Below are positions 45,134-54,500 of a stretch of DNA of 64,000 nucleotides, piece by piece. The translations under genes were made by a program, and so were the position numbers. Position 1 is the first letter of the stretch; the number at the start of each line of letters is the position of its first letter. Origin of the DNA: Aeromicrobium phoceense. GTDB taxonomy: Bacteria > Actinomycetota > Actinomycetes > Propionibacteriales > Nocardioidaceae. The stretch covers positions 1,364,001 to 1,428,000 of the forward strand of contig NZ_JACEOG010000001.1 of the NCBI RefSeq assembly GCF_013868155.1, in the 5' to 3' direction. A model generated the notes under the pieces. It worked only from the letters and a program-made list of their open reading frames with translations. It did not search any database and was not told the DNA's origin.

Positions 45134-45987
45134 CGGTGGTCCACCTTCTGCAGCGAGGACAGGACGTTGCCTGCCGTGGCCCGGACGGTGCGGTCGGCGT
45201 CGGTCGCCAGCCGGGCGAAGAGCGGACCGATGAGTCGATCGTAGACGCGCGGTGTGGCGACGAAGCCGAGCCGCAGGACGTGGTTCAGCATCGGGACCTG
45301 CGTGTTGCGCCGCGGGCGCTCGAGGCGTCGCACGATCACACGGGCGACGGCGTCGGGCGACAGCACCGGAGGCGGCGGTGTCCCCGCGTTCCCCGTGTAG
45401 TTCGCGGCGTGGGGGTAGATCGGCGTGTCCACGCCGCCGGGGGAGACGCACGAGACGCTGACGCCGACGTCGCGGTTCTCGACCTGCAGCTGGCGGCACA
45501 GGGCCCGTACGGCCCACTTGCTCATGACGTAGGGGGTCATCGTGGGGACGGTCAGGTGCCCCACGACCGAGCTCACCACGACGATGGAGCCCAAGCCGCG
45601 GGCGCGCATCGGCGGCAGCACGTGGCGGACGACGTTCACGACGCCGAGGACGTTGGTGCGCAGGACGCCCTCGAACACCTCGGGCGGGACCTCCTCGGTG
45701 CGGCCGTAGGAGACCACGCCGGCGCTGCACACCACGTCGTCGATCCGTCCGTGCCGGGCCAGCGTCCCGCGCACGCACTCCGCGACCGCGTCGTCGTCCC
45801 CGACGTCCGTCGGCGCGATGTGCACCGAGGCGGCGCCCGCGGCCCGCGCCTCCTCGGCGGTCCGCTCCAGCGCCTCAACGCCGCGGGCCACGAGGGTCAG
45901 GTGGTCGCCGCGCGCGGCCAGGCGGCGGACCACGGCCAGCCCGATCCCGCTCGACGCCCCGGTGACGAGGGAGACGCGAGGGGTCAT
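45130..45987 (-). CDS. short-chain dehydrogenase/reductase (285 aa)
   Basis: Classical SDR. TGASSGIG is at about 9-16, CSAG near 90, Ser in VVVSSVVG, and YVMSK as the Tyr-Lys pair. The LVARG after strand 2 (Arg) suggests NADP(H). A C-terminal extension (about 200-285) is hydrophobic and basic. Middle gene of the SRPBCC-SDR-oxidoreductase operon with ATGA overlaps on both sides. Confidence 0.87.
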   Translation of the reverse strand: MTPRVSLVTGASSGIGLAVVRRLAARGDHLTLVARGVEALERTAEEARAAGAASVHIAPTDVGDDDAVAECVRGTLARHGRIDDVVCSAGVVSYGRTEEVPPEVFEGVLRTNVLGVVNVVRHVLPPMRARGLGSIVVVSSVVGHLTVPTMTPYVMSKWAVRALCRQLQVENRDVGVSVSCVSPGGVDTPIYPHAANYTGNAGTPPPPVLSPDAVARVIVRRLERPRRNTQVPMLNHVLRLGFVATPRVYDRLIGPLFARLATDADRTVRATAGNVLSSLQKVDHR

Positions 45988-46430
45988 GAAGTCGGCAGCT
46001 CGCGCCGCTCGGCGATGAACGCGAGACGCCGCAGCGACTCGGAGTTGCGCCAGCGCAGGGACAGGCCGCGCACCGGCTGCGGGATCAGCGTGGCCGGGCC
46101 GCTGACCGGCTCCTCCTCGATCGTGACGAGCGTGCCGGCGCCCTGGGGCGAGAGCGTGATGACCACCTCGGCCGCTCCGGCGGGCCAGCCGCGGGCGTGC
46201 AGCTTGATCCGGCGACCGGGGTCGGCCTCGACCACGCTGGTGCTGTCGTCGATGAGGGCCGGCCAGACGCCCACCGAGTGGTGCAGCTTCGCGCCGACCT
46301 GGGGCCAGTGGCTGTCGACGTCGCGCATGCGTGAGGCGCCGACGACCCAGAGCGGGTAGAGCCAGCCGTCCGAGAGGACCTCCCAGACGCGCTCGGGCGT
46401 GGTCTCGACGAGTCGGGTGTTGGTACTCAT
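45984..46430 (-). CDS. SRPBCC (START-like) family protein (148 aa)
   Basis: Helix-grip fold. RLVETTPERVWEVLSDGWLYPLWVVGASRMRDVD is the family's opening, with a central KLHHSVGVWP strand and late VTIEEEPVSGP. It probably binds a hydrophobic ligand, perhaps the substrate of the two oxidoreductases translated after it. No enzyme residues are evident. Confidence 0.78.
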   Translation of the reverse strand: MSTNTRLVETTPERVWEVLSDGWLYPLWVVGASRMRDVDSHWPQVGAKLHHSVGVWPALIDDSTSVVEADPGRRIKLHARGWPAGAAEVVITLSPQGAGTLVTIEEEPVSGPATLIPQPVRGLSLRWRNSESLRRLAFIAERRELPTS

Positions 46431-46515
46431 GCCTCGCAGGTACCCACCGACGCGCGCCGCACACCCCGCCGCGGTGGCCGCGTGGTTGCCGGAATCGCCT
46501 ACGCTGCGTGGTGAC

Positions 46516-46521
46516 TACAGT
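46516..46521 (+). promoter_or_regulatory. candidate -10 element (TACAGT)
   Basis: TACAGT lies 24 nt before the ATG of the 40-residue Cys-rich gene, with GAGG between as a distant ribosome binding site. Confidence 0.3.
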
Positions 46522-46545
46522 TTTCGACAGTGAGGATGCGAGCCC

Positions 46546-46668
46546 ATGTGCTCTCCGGTCCCGTGCAGGCAGTGCGGCAAGACGACGTGGCGAGGATGCG
46601 GCGAGCACGTCGACCAGGTCCGTGCGGCGATCCCGGCCGACCAGTGGTGCGGTCACGAGCAGGACTAG
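46546..46668 (+). CDS. 40-residue Cys-rich small protein
   Basis: Reads MCSPVPCRQCGKTTWRGC, then GEHVDQVRAAIPADQW, then CGHEQD. The CxxCG-x-TTWxGCG-HVDxV pattern matches a very small zinc-binding-like protein I recall as common in actinobacteria (Streptomyces and relatives), usually without assigned role. Five Cys and two His could hold one zinc. It is too short to appear in most ORF calls. Downstream 9 nt later begins another small membrane protein. Confidence 0.6.
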   Translation: MCSPVPCRQCGKTTWRGCGEHVDQVRAAIPADQWCGHEQD

Positions 46669-46671
46669 GCT
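46666..46671 (+). promoter_or_regulatory. -10 element (TAGGCT), leaderless type
   Basis: TAGGCT overlaps the TAG stop of the 40-residue gene and ends 6 nt before the GTG at 46678, which decides that start over the ATG at 46684. Confidence 0.45.
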
Positions 46672-46677
46672 GATCCG

Positions 46678-46896
46678 GTGACTATGCTGGATCTCGCGGT
46701 GCTCGCCACCCAGGAGATCGACCCCAAGGGCAACCAGTCGATCGGCTGGCTGGCCGGCCTCTACACGCTCGGGCTGTTCATCGTGATCGGCCTGCTGCTG
46801 TGGTCGTTCACCAAGATGGCGCGGAAGGCTCGCGAGCCGTGGGAGGGCGAGGACACCGACGCCCGCCGTCCTGAGGACGACCCGCCGGCGCCGTGA
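46678..46896 (+). CDS. small single-pass membrane protein (72 aa)
   Basis: A short external start (LATQEIDPKGNQSIGWLAG), one membrane segment (about 24-46, LYTLGLFIVIGLLLWSF), then KMARKAREPWEG and an acidic tail. Small proteins of this shape recur in actinobacteria without known function. GTGA overlap with the ASCH gene. Confidence 0.65.
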   Translation: MTMLDLAVLATQEIDPKGNQSIGWLAGLYTLGLFIVIGLLLWSFTKMARKAREPWEGEDTDARRPEDDPPAP

Positions 46897-47336
46897 CCGA
46901 CCTGCCCCGCCTCTGGCACGAGTTCGTCGAGGCGTTCCCCGAGTTCGCCGGCGAGAGTCCGGAGGTCGAGCCGTTCGGCGACACCCCCGAGATGGCCGAC
47001 CGCCTCGGGCGCCTGGTGCTGGAGGGGACGAAGCGCGCCACCGCCGGACCCGTCGAGGAGGGCGTGCCACCGGACGGAGCGCACTGGGTGCTGCTCGACG
47101 GTCGCGGCGAGGCCGTGGCCGTCATCCGCACCACCGAGATACGCATCGGACGGCTCGACTCCGTGGACGACGCGTTCGCCTGGGACGAGGGCGAGGGCGA
47201 CCGCACCCGCGACTGGTGGCTCGACGCCCACCGCGGCTACTTCCGCCGCCGCCTGCCGCACGTGACCGACTTCGACGCGCTGCCCACCGTGTTCGAGCGG
47301 TTCACCGTCGTCTGGCCGCCCGCGCTGGCTGACTGA
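46893..47336 (+). CDS. ASCH-domain protein (147 aa)
   Basis: FGDTPEMADRLGRLVLEGTKRATAG opens the beta-barrel with the conserved G-x-K-x-A/T motif, and WVLLDGRGEAVAVIRTTEIRI and WWLDAHRGYFRR complete it. ASCH folds resemble PUA and bind RNA; some hydrolyse N4-acylcytidine. GTG start overlapping the previous stop. Confidence 0.83.
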   Translation: MTDLPRLWHEFVEAFPEFAGESPEVEPFGDTPEMADRLGRLVLEGTKRATAGPVEEGVPPDGAHWVLLDGRGEAVAVIRTTEIRIGRLDSVDDAFAWDEGEGDRTRDWWLDAHRGYFRRRLPHVTDFDALPTVFERFTVVWPPALAD

Positions 47337-47346
47337 TCGGGGCGCC

Positions 47347-47889
47347 GTGACCGAGCTGACGACCGAGCGCCTGACGTTGCGCCCGTGGACGCCCGCCGAC
47401 CGCGAGCCGTTCGCCGAGCTCAACGCCGACCCCGAGGTCATGGAGCACTTCCCGTCCACGCTCGACCGCGCGGGCAGCGACGCCCTCGCCGACCGCATCG
47501 AGACCCGCATGGCCCACCAGGGCTGGGGCCTGTGGGTCGTGGAGGCGCCCGACGGCCGCTTCGCCGGGATCGCCGGACTGAACCCGGTGCCGCCCGAGGT
47601 CCGCTCACTGCTGCGGGGCACGCCTCCGGTCGAGGTCGGCTGGCGCTTCGCCCGCTGGGCCTGGGGCCACGGCTGGGCCACCGAGGCCGCCACCGCCGCC
47701 GTGCGCCACGGCTTCTACATGCTGGGGCTGGTAGAGATCGTCTCGTTCACGGCTACTGGGAACCTGCGCTCGCGGGCGGTCATGGAGCGCCTCGGCATGA
47801 CCCGCGACGAGGCCGACGACTTCGACCACCCGGCCCTGCCGGTCGACAGTCACCTGCGCCGGCACGTGCTCTACCGCCTCGCCCGGTAG
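47347..47889 (+). CDS. GNAT acetyltransferase, RimJ/RimL type (180 aa)
   Basis: TERLTLRPWTPADREPFAELNADPEVMEHFPS is the classic opening. VGWRFARWAWGHGWATEAATAAVRHGF holds the acetyl-CoA loop (R/Q-x-x-G-x-G/A-like, HGWATEA), and NLRSRAVMERLGM ends the fold. Substrate unknown (protein N-termini or small amines). It is the last gene with core-like composition before the lower-GC island. Confidence 0.88.
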   Translation: MTELTTERLTLRPWTPADREPFAELNADPEVMEHFPSTLDRAGSDALADRIETRMAHQGWGLWVVEAPDGRFAGIAGLNPVPPEVRSLLRGTPPVEVGWRFARWAWGHGWATEAATAAVRHGFYMLGLVEIVSFTATGNLRSRAVMERLGMTRDEADDFDHPALPVDSHLRRHVLYRLAR

Positions 47890-48019
47890 AGCGGCCGACT
47901 CGGTAGTCCTGCTCTCGTCCAGCACAACTGATCCCAGCAAGAAGAAGCCTTCTCCGGTCAAGGAGTCAGGGGGGGTCGCGTACTGGAGTTGATCGAGCCG
48001 GCGCGGACCCCGTCGCTGT

Positions 48020-48025
48020 TAGCCT
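48020..48025 (+). promoter_or_regulatory. -10 element (TAGCCT), leaderless type
   Basis: TAGCCT ends 6 nt before the GTG at 48032. Confidence 0.45.
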
Positions 48026-48031
48026 CACAAA

Positions 48032-49288
48032 GTGTCCGCGCTATCTCCCGCTGGTTGGTATCCCGACCCGTTCACGCGACATGAGTTGCGTTACTGGGAC
48101 GGTGCGCGGTGGACCGGTGATGTCGCGTCCCAAGGAAGGCAGTCGTTTGAGTCACCATTCGAAGGCGAGCACGCTACGTCCAGTTCGTCGTCCCGATCGA
48201 TGGCCGGTTGGTATCCCGACCCGAGCGGCCGACACGAACTCCGATACTGGGACGGTGAGAGTTGGAGCCCCCACGTGGTGGCTCGCGGTATTCAAGGGCT
48301 CGACGATTCAGACGCCGGATCAGGTCCGGCCGCGGCGGTGCTGGAGCAATCGACCGGATCGCCAAATCTCCCCGTAGACGCTGACGCAGCAGCAATGTCG
48401 CCAAGCACGACACAGACAGGTCAACCGAGCGAGACGATCAAGCGCCGGAGCGATGAAAGCGACGCGGCAGAAAGCCGCGCTGGGAGCGGGACGCTGCTCA
48501 CAGCGCGAGTTCTTGTCGTCAACCAGAAGGCAAAGATCATCGGTTCCCGCCTTGAGTACCCGATTTTCGACCACGAGGGCAATCGGCTGGGGGCAGTCCA
48601 GGAAGAGCGTCGCTCATTCTCCCAGACAGTCGATGACAAGTGGCGTGGACGCACGGAGTTCAACAGGGCGCACCGGTTTCAACTGATCGACAGACAGGGA
48701 CGTGTACTCCTCGCGTTGACACGGCCTCAGATGGGTTGGTTCGCAGGGAAGGCGAAACTGGTGGTCGAAGGTCCGAAAGGTCCCTTCGGCCACATCGTGC
48801 ACGAGTCGTACGGCGTGAAGGGCGCGTTTGCGACTGTGGTGCACACCGGAGTCACGAACGCGTCCACGTTGCTTGCTGGATGGGGCGGAATGGCAGGCGT
48901 GGTCACTGGCGCGGCACTCGAAGGTGTTCAGGGGCGGTTGAACTCATCGGTTGAGGGACTGGACGAAGTCGGGCACGCCCGTTTTGGACTTGAGTCCGCG
49001 GCGGGTCACCGGCTCGCGACGATTAACGCTGAGACCCACAAGGCTTGGGATTTCAACGTCCAGGATCCTTCGGGGATGGAGATCGCGCGGATCTCCAAGA
49101 CGTGGGCAGGGTGGGCGAAGGAACGTTTCACCAAGGCCGACAATTACGTCATTCAAATCCACGACACCATGGACGAGCCGTTGGTCTCACTCATCATCGC
49201 GGCGGCCGTGGCCATTGACGTTGAACTGAAGCAGCAAGGGGATCAGACCAGGAGATCCGCAGTCCGCAGAAGCCGCACCTACAAGTGA
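48032..49288 (+). CDS. DUF2510 x2 / LURP-one-like (phospholipid scramblase-type) protein (418 aa)
   Basis: Two DUF2510 modules stand at the start (AGWYPDPFTRHELRYWDGARWT and AGWYPDPSGRHELRYWDGESWS, about 7-28 and 58-79). A Ser/Thr-rich linker runs to about 150, then a beta-barrel-like region runs to the end (YPIFDHEGNRLGAVQEERRSF, FQLIDRQGRVLLALTRPQ, FNVQDPSGMEIARISKTW). The strand pattern 'D-x-x-G-x-x-L/I' repeated four times resembles the tubby/LURP-one/scramblase fold. It probably acts at the membrane. First gene of the accessory island; function unknown. Confidence 0.6.
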   Translation: MSALSPAGWYPDPFTRHELRYWDGARWTGDVASQGRQSFESPFEGEHATSSSSSRSMAGWYPDPSGRHELRYWDGESWSPHVVARGIQGLDDSDAGSGPAAAVLEQSTGSPNLPVDADAAAMSPSTTQTGQPSETIKRRSDESDAAESRAGSGTLLTARVLVVNQKAKIIGSRLEYPIFDHEGNRLGAVQEERRSFSQTVDDKWRGRTEFNRAHRFQLIDRQGRVLLALTRPQMGWFAGKAKLVVEGPKGPFGHIVHESYGVKGAFATVVHTGVTNASTLLAGWGGMAGVVTGAALEGVQGRLNSSVEGLDEVGHARFGLESAAGHRLATINAETHKAWDFNVQDPSGMEIARISKTWAGWAKERFTKADNYVIQIHDTMDEPLVSLIIAAAVAIDVELKQQGDQTRRSAVRRSRTYK

Positions 49289-49693
49289 TCTGCGCCTTTG
49301 CGCAGCGACCCTCGGCGATTTGGTTCGTGGGAGTAGGCCGGTACTGCGTGGGCTCTACGTGAGGGCTTTGCCCGCCTCCGACCGTTCGTCGGTCTACCGG
49401 CCGGCCACGGCGTCAAAGGTCGGGGTGACACATGACGTTCGGCGGGGCCCCGGGGCTTCAGAGTGCCGCCGCTCTTCTGACTCGCGATCGGCGAGTAGGC
49501 GCAAAGAGCCACTCTGGGGATTCGAGCTCTCGGATGAGTTCAGCTTCCGAACGCTCTCCACATCACGAAGTCGAGTGGCGCTGACGTCGGGGCTCGGAAA
49601 TAGCGCTGCCTGACCGCCATGGAAGCTTCGAACGCGCCGTGACCGCTCGATCAATCGCCTGTGCGCCACGAGGGCTTGAGGTACGTTCCCGCC
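49289..49693. other. 405-bp gap without a supported gene
   Basis: Short overlapping ORFs exist on both strands but have no family-like motifs and no consistent codon bias. The right end carries the promoter of the GTPase gene (TACGTT at 49682-49687). It may hold a decayed gene. Confidence 0.5.
49682..49687 (+). promoter_or_regulatory. -10 element (TACGTT), leaderless type
   Basis: TACGTT ends 6 nt before the ATG at 49694, which decides that start over one 33 nt upstream. Confidence 0.4.
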
Positions 49694-50881
49694 ATGGCGA
49701 AATACCCTCGGGTCCGTGAGCAGCACATAGCAGTATTCGGTGAGAGCGGCTCCGGAAAGACCGTCTTAGTCTCGTCGTTCTACGGACCTGCACAGGCCGG
49801 CGTGAAATCGAACGACCTCTGGGACTTGGTCGCTGATGAAACAGGTCAAGGCAACCGACTCCTCCAGAACTACCTCGGCATGAGGGACGACACGAAAGCA
49901 CCGCTCGCGACTCGATTCGAGTCCACGACGTACTACCTCTCGGTGAAGCTCAAGAATGGCGACAACCCCGCTTCGAAGAAGCGCGCCTTCGACACGCTGC
50001 GGCTTGCGTGGCACGACTATCCGGGGGAGTGGTTCGAGGAATCGCCGTCGAGTGAGGAGGAAGCGAACCGACGCATCGACACGTTCAGATCGCTGTTGCG
50101 TTCCGACGTCGCTCTGTTCTTGGTCGACGGTCAGAAACTCCTGGACTACGAAGGCCAGGAGGAGCGGTACCTGACGTCGCTCCTGGCCAACTTCCGCCAG
50201 GGGGTACTGCGGCTCAAGGAAGACCTCCTGGCGGACGAAGATTGTCTAACGGAATTCCCCAGGATTTGGGTGTTGGCGCTCTCGAAGGCCGACCTCCTCC
50301 CCGACTGGAACGTCCAGACGTTCCGCGACCTCGTCATCCGCAAAGCCAACGATGACGTCGACAGACTGCGCGAAGCGATTCAGGGCGTGGTGGAGACGCC
50401 TGGCGCACTGTCCATCGGTGAGGACTTCATGCTCCTGTCCTCGGCCAAGTTCGAACTATCGCCCGCCGACTCCGCGCCCGTGGACATCGATGTGACCCAG
50501 CAGGTCGGACTCGATTTGATACTGCCGGTGGCGTCCGTGCTTCCCCTCGAGCGGCGAGTCCAGTGGAGCGAGCGCATGGAGATTCCGCGGAAGGTCCTTG
50601 ACTCGCTGGCCGATGGAGCCGAGGTCTTGGCACTTGCTCTGCTGGGCGGGAAGCTCCTGAACGTTGACCAGCTCGTGGCCAGAGTTCCGAGAGTCGGCCG
50701 GTTGGCCAGGGTCGCGCTGCCTGCGTTGATCGCCGCGGCCAGGATGAGCGAGTCGCGATTGCGTGAGATCAACGCGACCGCGCGCGAGAAGCACGATTAC
50801 CTAACGGCGATGCTGACCCAGTTCAAGTTGGACCTAGCCCAGGCCGTCACGGACAAGCTGTTCATTCGGAGCCTCAAGTGA
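49694..50881 (+). CDS. P-loop GTPase-like protein of the defence island (395 aa)
   Basis: Walker A GESGSGKT is at 16-23 and a switch-like WHDYPGEWF at about 113-121 (D-x-x-G type). LFLVDGQKLLDYEG and a base-recognition motif ALSKADLLP at about 203-211 (SKAD in place of NKxD) follow. The C-terminal third is helical, with hydrophobic stretches (VLALALLGGKLL and ARVALPALIAAARM) that may contact membrane. It resembles TRAFAC-clade GTPases found in conflict systems. The stop overlaps the next gene (GTGA), so the two act as a pair. Role inferred as regulatory or effector. Confidence 0.65.
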   Translation: MAKYPRVREQHIAVFGESGSGKTVLVSSFYGPAQAGVKSNDLWDLVADETGQGNRLLQNYLGMRDDTKAPLATRFESTTYYLSVKLKNGDNPASKKRAFDTLRLAWHDYPGEWFEESPSSEEEANRRIDTFRSLLRSDVALFLVDGQKLLDYEGQEERYLTSLLANFRQGVLRLKEDLLADEDCLTEFPRIWVLALSKADLLPDWNVQTFRDLVIRKANDDVDRLREAIQGVVETPGALSIGEDFMLLSSAKFELSPADSAPVDIDVTQQVGLDLILPVASVLPLERRVQWSERMEIPRKVLDSLADGAEVLALALLGGKLLNVDQLVARVPRVGRLARVALPALIAAARMSESRLREINATAREKHDYLTAMLTQFKLDLAQAVTDKLFIRSLK

Positions 50882-51243
50882 GCCTTGACGCCGAAGCCGA
50901 CGGATGCGGATGGCTCATCTGGGCCACCCGAGGTCGCACGTGGGGTTTTCGCTTCCTTCTCGACGGCGGATTGACCGATCCGCTATCGGAGTACGACCGC
51001 GTCTTTGCCGGCCACTCAGATGAGTCCGCGCTCTGTCATCGCGTGGGCGCGTCCGTGGGACTGCGGTTCGTGGACCCAGAAGATCGGCGAGATGTGGCAG
51101 GTCGGCTCATCCCGCACGAGTTCGTCGTTATGGGGGACCACGCCGACGAGATCACGTCAGTCGAAGACGGACGGAGCCGGGTATGGCCGCTCGTGTCGGA
51201 CTTCTATGCGCGAGTCTGGGACGCCGACAGTCCTCCCGAGTAG
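50878..51243 (+). CDS. GTPase-coupled partner of unknown function (121 aa)
   Basis: I do not recognise the family. It is soluble, acidic and Trp-rich, with GWLIWATRGRTWGFRFLLDGGL at the start, a central CHRVGASVGLRFVDPEDRRDVAGR, and FVVMGDHADEI later. Translation is coupled to the GTPase by GTGA, so a partner or modulator of that GTPase is likely. Confidence 0.5.
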   Translation: MSLDAEADGCGWLIWATRGRTWGFRFLLDGGLTDPLSEYDRVFAGHSDESALCHRVGASVGLRFVDPEDRRDVAGRLIPHEFVVMGDHADEITSVEDGRSRVWPLVSDFYARVWDADSPPE

Positions 51244-51328
51244 CGGAGGCGACCATCAAGATCGTCCCTGTACATGCGTGTCGACGCCTAGTTCCGCTGA
51301 AACTGGCAAAGACCGGGTCCCATCGGGC

Positions 51329-51334
51329 TAGCCT
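51329..51334 (+). promoter_or_regulatory. -10 element (TAGCCT) of the extended type III operon
   Basis: TAGCCT ends 6 nt before the ATG of the HTH gene, the first of five tightly linked genes. It is the only evident promoter for all of them. Confidence 0.5.
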
Positions 51335-51340
51335 GCTCAC

Positions 51341-51541
51341 ATGACTGAACCTTGGGTGTCTGCTGACATGATCGCCGAGCACCTCGGCGTGACCAAGGAC
51401 AGCATCTACGGCTGGATCGCCAACAAGGCCATGCCTGCCCATCGGGTTGGCCGGCTATGGAAATTCAAGATCACCGAAGTCGACGCCTGGGTTCGTGGCG
51501 AGGGTGCTGCTGACACCACGGACCAGGGAGCCGAGCGATGA
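51341..51541 (+). CDS. excisionase-type helix-turn-helix protein (66 aa)
   Basis: A single MerR-like/HTH_17 domain: WVSADMIAEHLGVTKDSIYGWIANKAMPAHRVGRLWKFKITEVDAWVR. It binds DNA, either as operon regulator or to guide the restriction system. Its TGA overlaps the helicase ATG (ATGA), so its amount is tied to that of the helicase. Because no mobile element is intact here, excisionase function is less likely than regulation. Confidence 0.8.
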   Translation: MTEPWVSADMIAEHLGVTKDSIYGWIANKAMPAHRVGRLWKFKITEVDAWVRGEGAADTTDQGAER

Positions 51542-54500
51542 GGATCATCGACAACGTTAGTGAACTTCTCGGTGACGACCTCAAGGGGGAGATCTCACCG
51601 GGCTCGAAGGTGAGGATCGCCGCTTCCACCTTCTCGATCTTTGCCTTCGAGGCCTTGCGCAAGGAACTCGAGCAAGTGGGGGATTTGGAGTTCATCTTCA
51701 CCTCGCCTTCGTTCGTCACGGACAGGGTCGCCGACAAGTTGCGCAAGGAACGCAGGGAGTTTTTCATCCCCGCCGCTGGCAGTGGCGAGTCGAGCCTCTA
51801 CGGCTCCGAGTTCGAGATTCGGCTTCGTAACAAGCTGACCCAACGCGCGATAGCCAAGGAATGCGCGGACTGGGTCCGGAGAAAGGTCCGTTTCCGATCA
51901 AACTCGACCGGAAATCCGATGCAGCAGTTTGCGGTGGTGGACGATAAGGCCGCCTACATGCCGCTCCAGGGTTTCACGACTGCGGACCTCGGCTACGAAC
52001 GGGGCAACGCGGTCTCGAACATGGTGCACCGCATCGACGACGCCCCAATGACGTCGCAGTACGTCGCCCTCTTCGACCAGATTTGGAACAACCCGACGCA
52101 ACTCGAGGACGTGACCGAAGCGGTCGTCGAACACATCGCCAGCGTGTATGCCGAGAACTCGCCGGCCCGGATCTACTTCCTGATTCTCTACAACCTGTTC
52201 GCCGAGTTCCTGGACGACATCAGCGACGATGTGCTTCCGAACGACCGGACGGGCTATCAGGAGACTCAGGTATGGCAGAGCCTCTACAACTTCCAGCGGG
52301 ATGCCGCCACGGGCATCATCAACAAGCTGGAGACCTACAACGGCTGCATCCTCGCTGACAGCGTTGGACTCGGTAAGACCTTTACGGCGCTAGCCGTCAT
52401 CAAGTACTACGAGCTGCGCAACAAGTCCGTCCTTGTTCTCGCCCCGAAGAAGCTCTCGGAAAACTGGACCAACTACAACGCCAACCTGACGACCAACATC
52501 TTCGCCAGCGACCGGTTCAACTACGACGTGCTCGCACACACCGACCTCTCTCGCACTCGCGGAGAGTCACTAGGGATTCGACTCGACCGGCTCAATTGGG
52601 GCAACTACGACCTCGTGGTGATTGATGAGTCGCACAACTTCCGAAATGCCGACTACGCCGAAGAGAAGGAGTCGCGCTACCAACGACTCATGCGCCAAGT
52701 CATTCGTGAAGGCGTGAAGACCAAGGTCCTGATGCTTTCTGCCACGCCGGTCAACAACCGGTTCAACGATCTGAAGAACCAACTTCAGCTCGCCTACGAG
52801 GGAGAGTCCGAGAACCTCTCCGAGCGCCTCAAACTTTCGAGCAGCGTCGAGATGGTCTTCCGAGACGCTCAAAAAGTCTTCAATGAGTGGTCGAAGCTCG
52901 ACCCAGGGGAGCGAACAACTGACCGAATCCTGAAGATGCTCGATTTCGACTTCTTCGAGCTGTTGGACTCGGTGACCATCGCGCGGTCGCGGAAGCACAT
53001 CCAAGCCTTCTATGACACCACGGAGATCGGAGCCTTCCCTGAGCGGCTTCCACCAGTCTCGATTCGCGCACCGCTCACTGATCTGGCAGGTATTGCGACC
53101 TTTAACGAGATCTTCGAGCAGATTCAGGCACTGAATCTCGCGGTTTACACGCCTTTGGCCTACGTCTTCCCGAGCAGGATCGGCAAGTACGAGGACCTCT
53201 ACAACGTAAAGGGCGGCACCGCACGGTCCAACCTCGGTCAGGTCGGCCGTGAGCAAGGTTTGAAACAACTGATGACGGTTAACCTGCTCAAGCGGCTCGA
53301 GAGCTCGGTCGAGGCGTTCAGGCTCACTCTCGGCAAGATCGAGGGCGCCGTCGATAAGACACTGGGCCGACTCGAGGCGCGTGCTGGCGCGATGGCAGAG
53401 TTGGATGTGGACTTCGCCAAGCTTGATCTGGACGTCGAGGACGACGCCAACGTTGAGGCCCTGACCTTTGGTGAGAACATCAAGATCGATCTGGCCGACA
53501 TCGACGTCGAGGCGTGGCAGCGAGACCTGTGGAACGACCGCGAAACCCTCCGTGAGCTACTGGAGGAGATGGAGAAGGTCACCCCGGATCATGACGTCAA
53601 GCTCCAGGAGCTCAGGCAGCTGGTTGAGAACAAGGCCGCCAATCCGATCAATACTGAAAACCGCAAGGTGCTGATCTTCTCTGCCTTCGCCGACACGGCC
53701 CGGTACCTCTTCCGAGAGCTTTCACCGTCTCTCGCCAACGCCGGTCTGGAGAGCGCGATCATTACCGGCGGGGCACACGCCGCCAAGACCACCCTTGGCC
53801 CGGGCCACGACTTCCAGCAGGTCCTGACGCTGTTCTCGCCTCGGTCGAAGCAACGGCACCTCACGATGCCGAAGGAGACCGCCGAAATCGACGTTCTCAT
53901 CGGGACCGACGTCATCAGCGAAGGTCAGAACCTCCAGGACTGCGACTACCTGGTCAACTACGACATCCACTGGAACCCGGTCCGGATCATCCAGCGCTTC
54001 GGACGCATCGACCGCATCGGATCGACGAACGCGCAAATCCAGCTGGTCAACTTCTGGCCCGATCTCTCGCTCGACGAGTACATCAATCTCAAGGAGCGAG
54101 TCGAGAACCGCATGGTCATCGCGGACCTTGCTGGCGTTGGGGATGACAATATCCTCGACCCGGCAAGTGCCGACGCTGCATACCGCAAGGAACAGCTCCG
54201 CAAGCTCCAGGACGAGGTCATCGAGCTCGAGGACGTCCGCGCAGGCGTTTCCATCACTGACCTGGGTCTCAACGACTTCCGGATGGACCTGCTCGGGTAC
54301 ATCAGCGAGCACGGTGCGCTCGACACCCTCCCGAAGGGCCTCCACGCCGTGATCCCGTCTGACCGGGCAAAGGGACTCAAGCCGGGCGTCATCTTTGCGC
54401 TCCGCAACGTGGACGCCGACGAGACGATCGATCGCGGCAACCGCCTCCACCCTCACTATCTCGTCTACCTGGACGAAGCCGGCAGCGTGATAGCCGACCA

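Noticed and set aside
47890-48031. Left attachment site of the island
   Set aside because: No tRNA and no direct repeat matching the right end (63850-64000) was found by eye; the boundary is set only by composition.
49320-49613. 97-codon ORF in the gap before the GTPase gene
   Set aside because: Arg/Ser-rich translation, no ribosome binding site, no motifs, and an equal-length ORF on the other strand.
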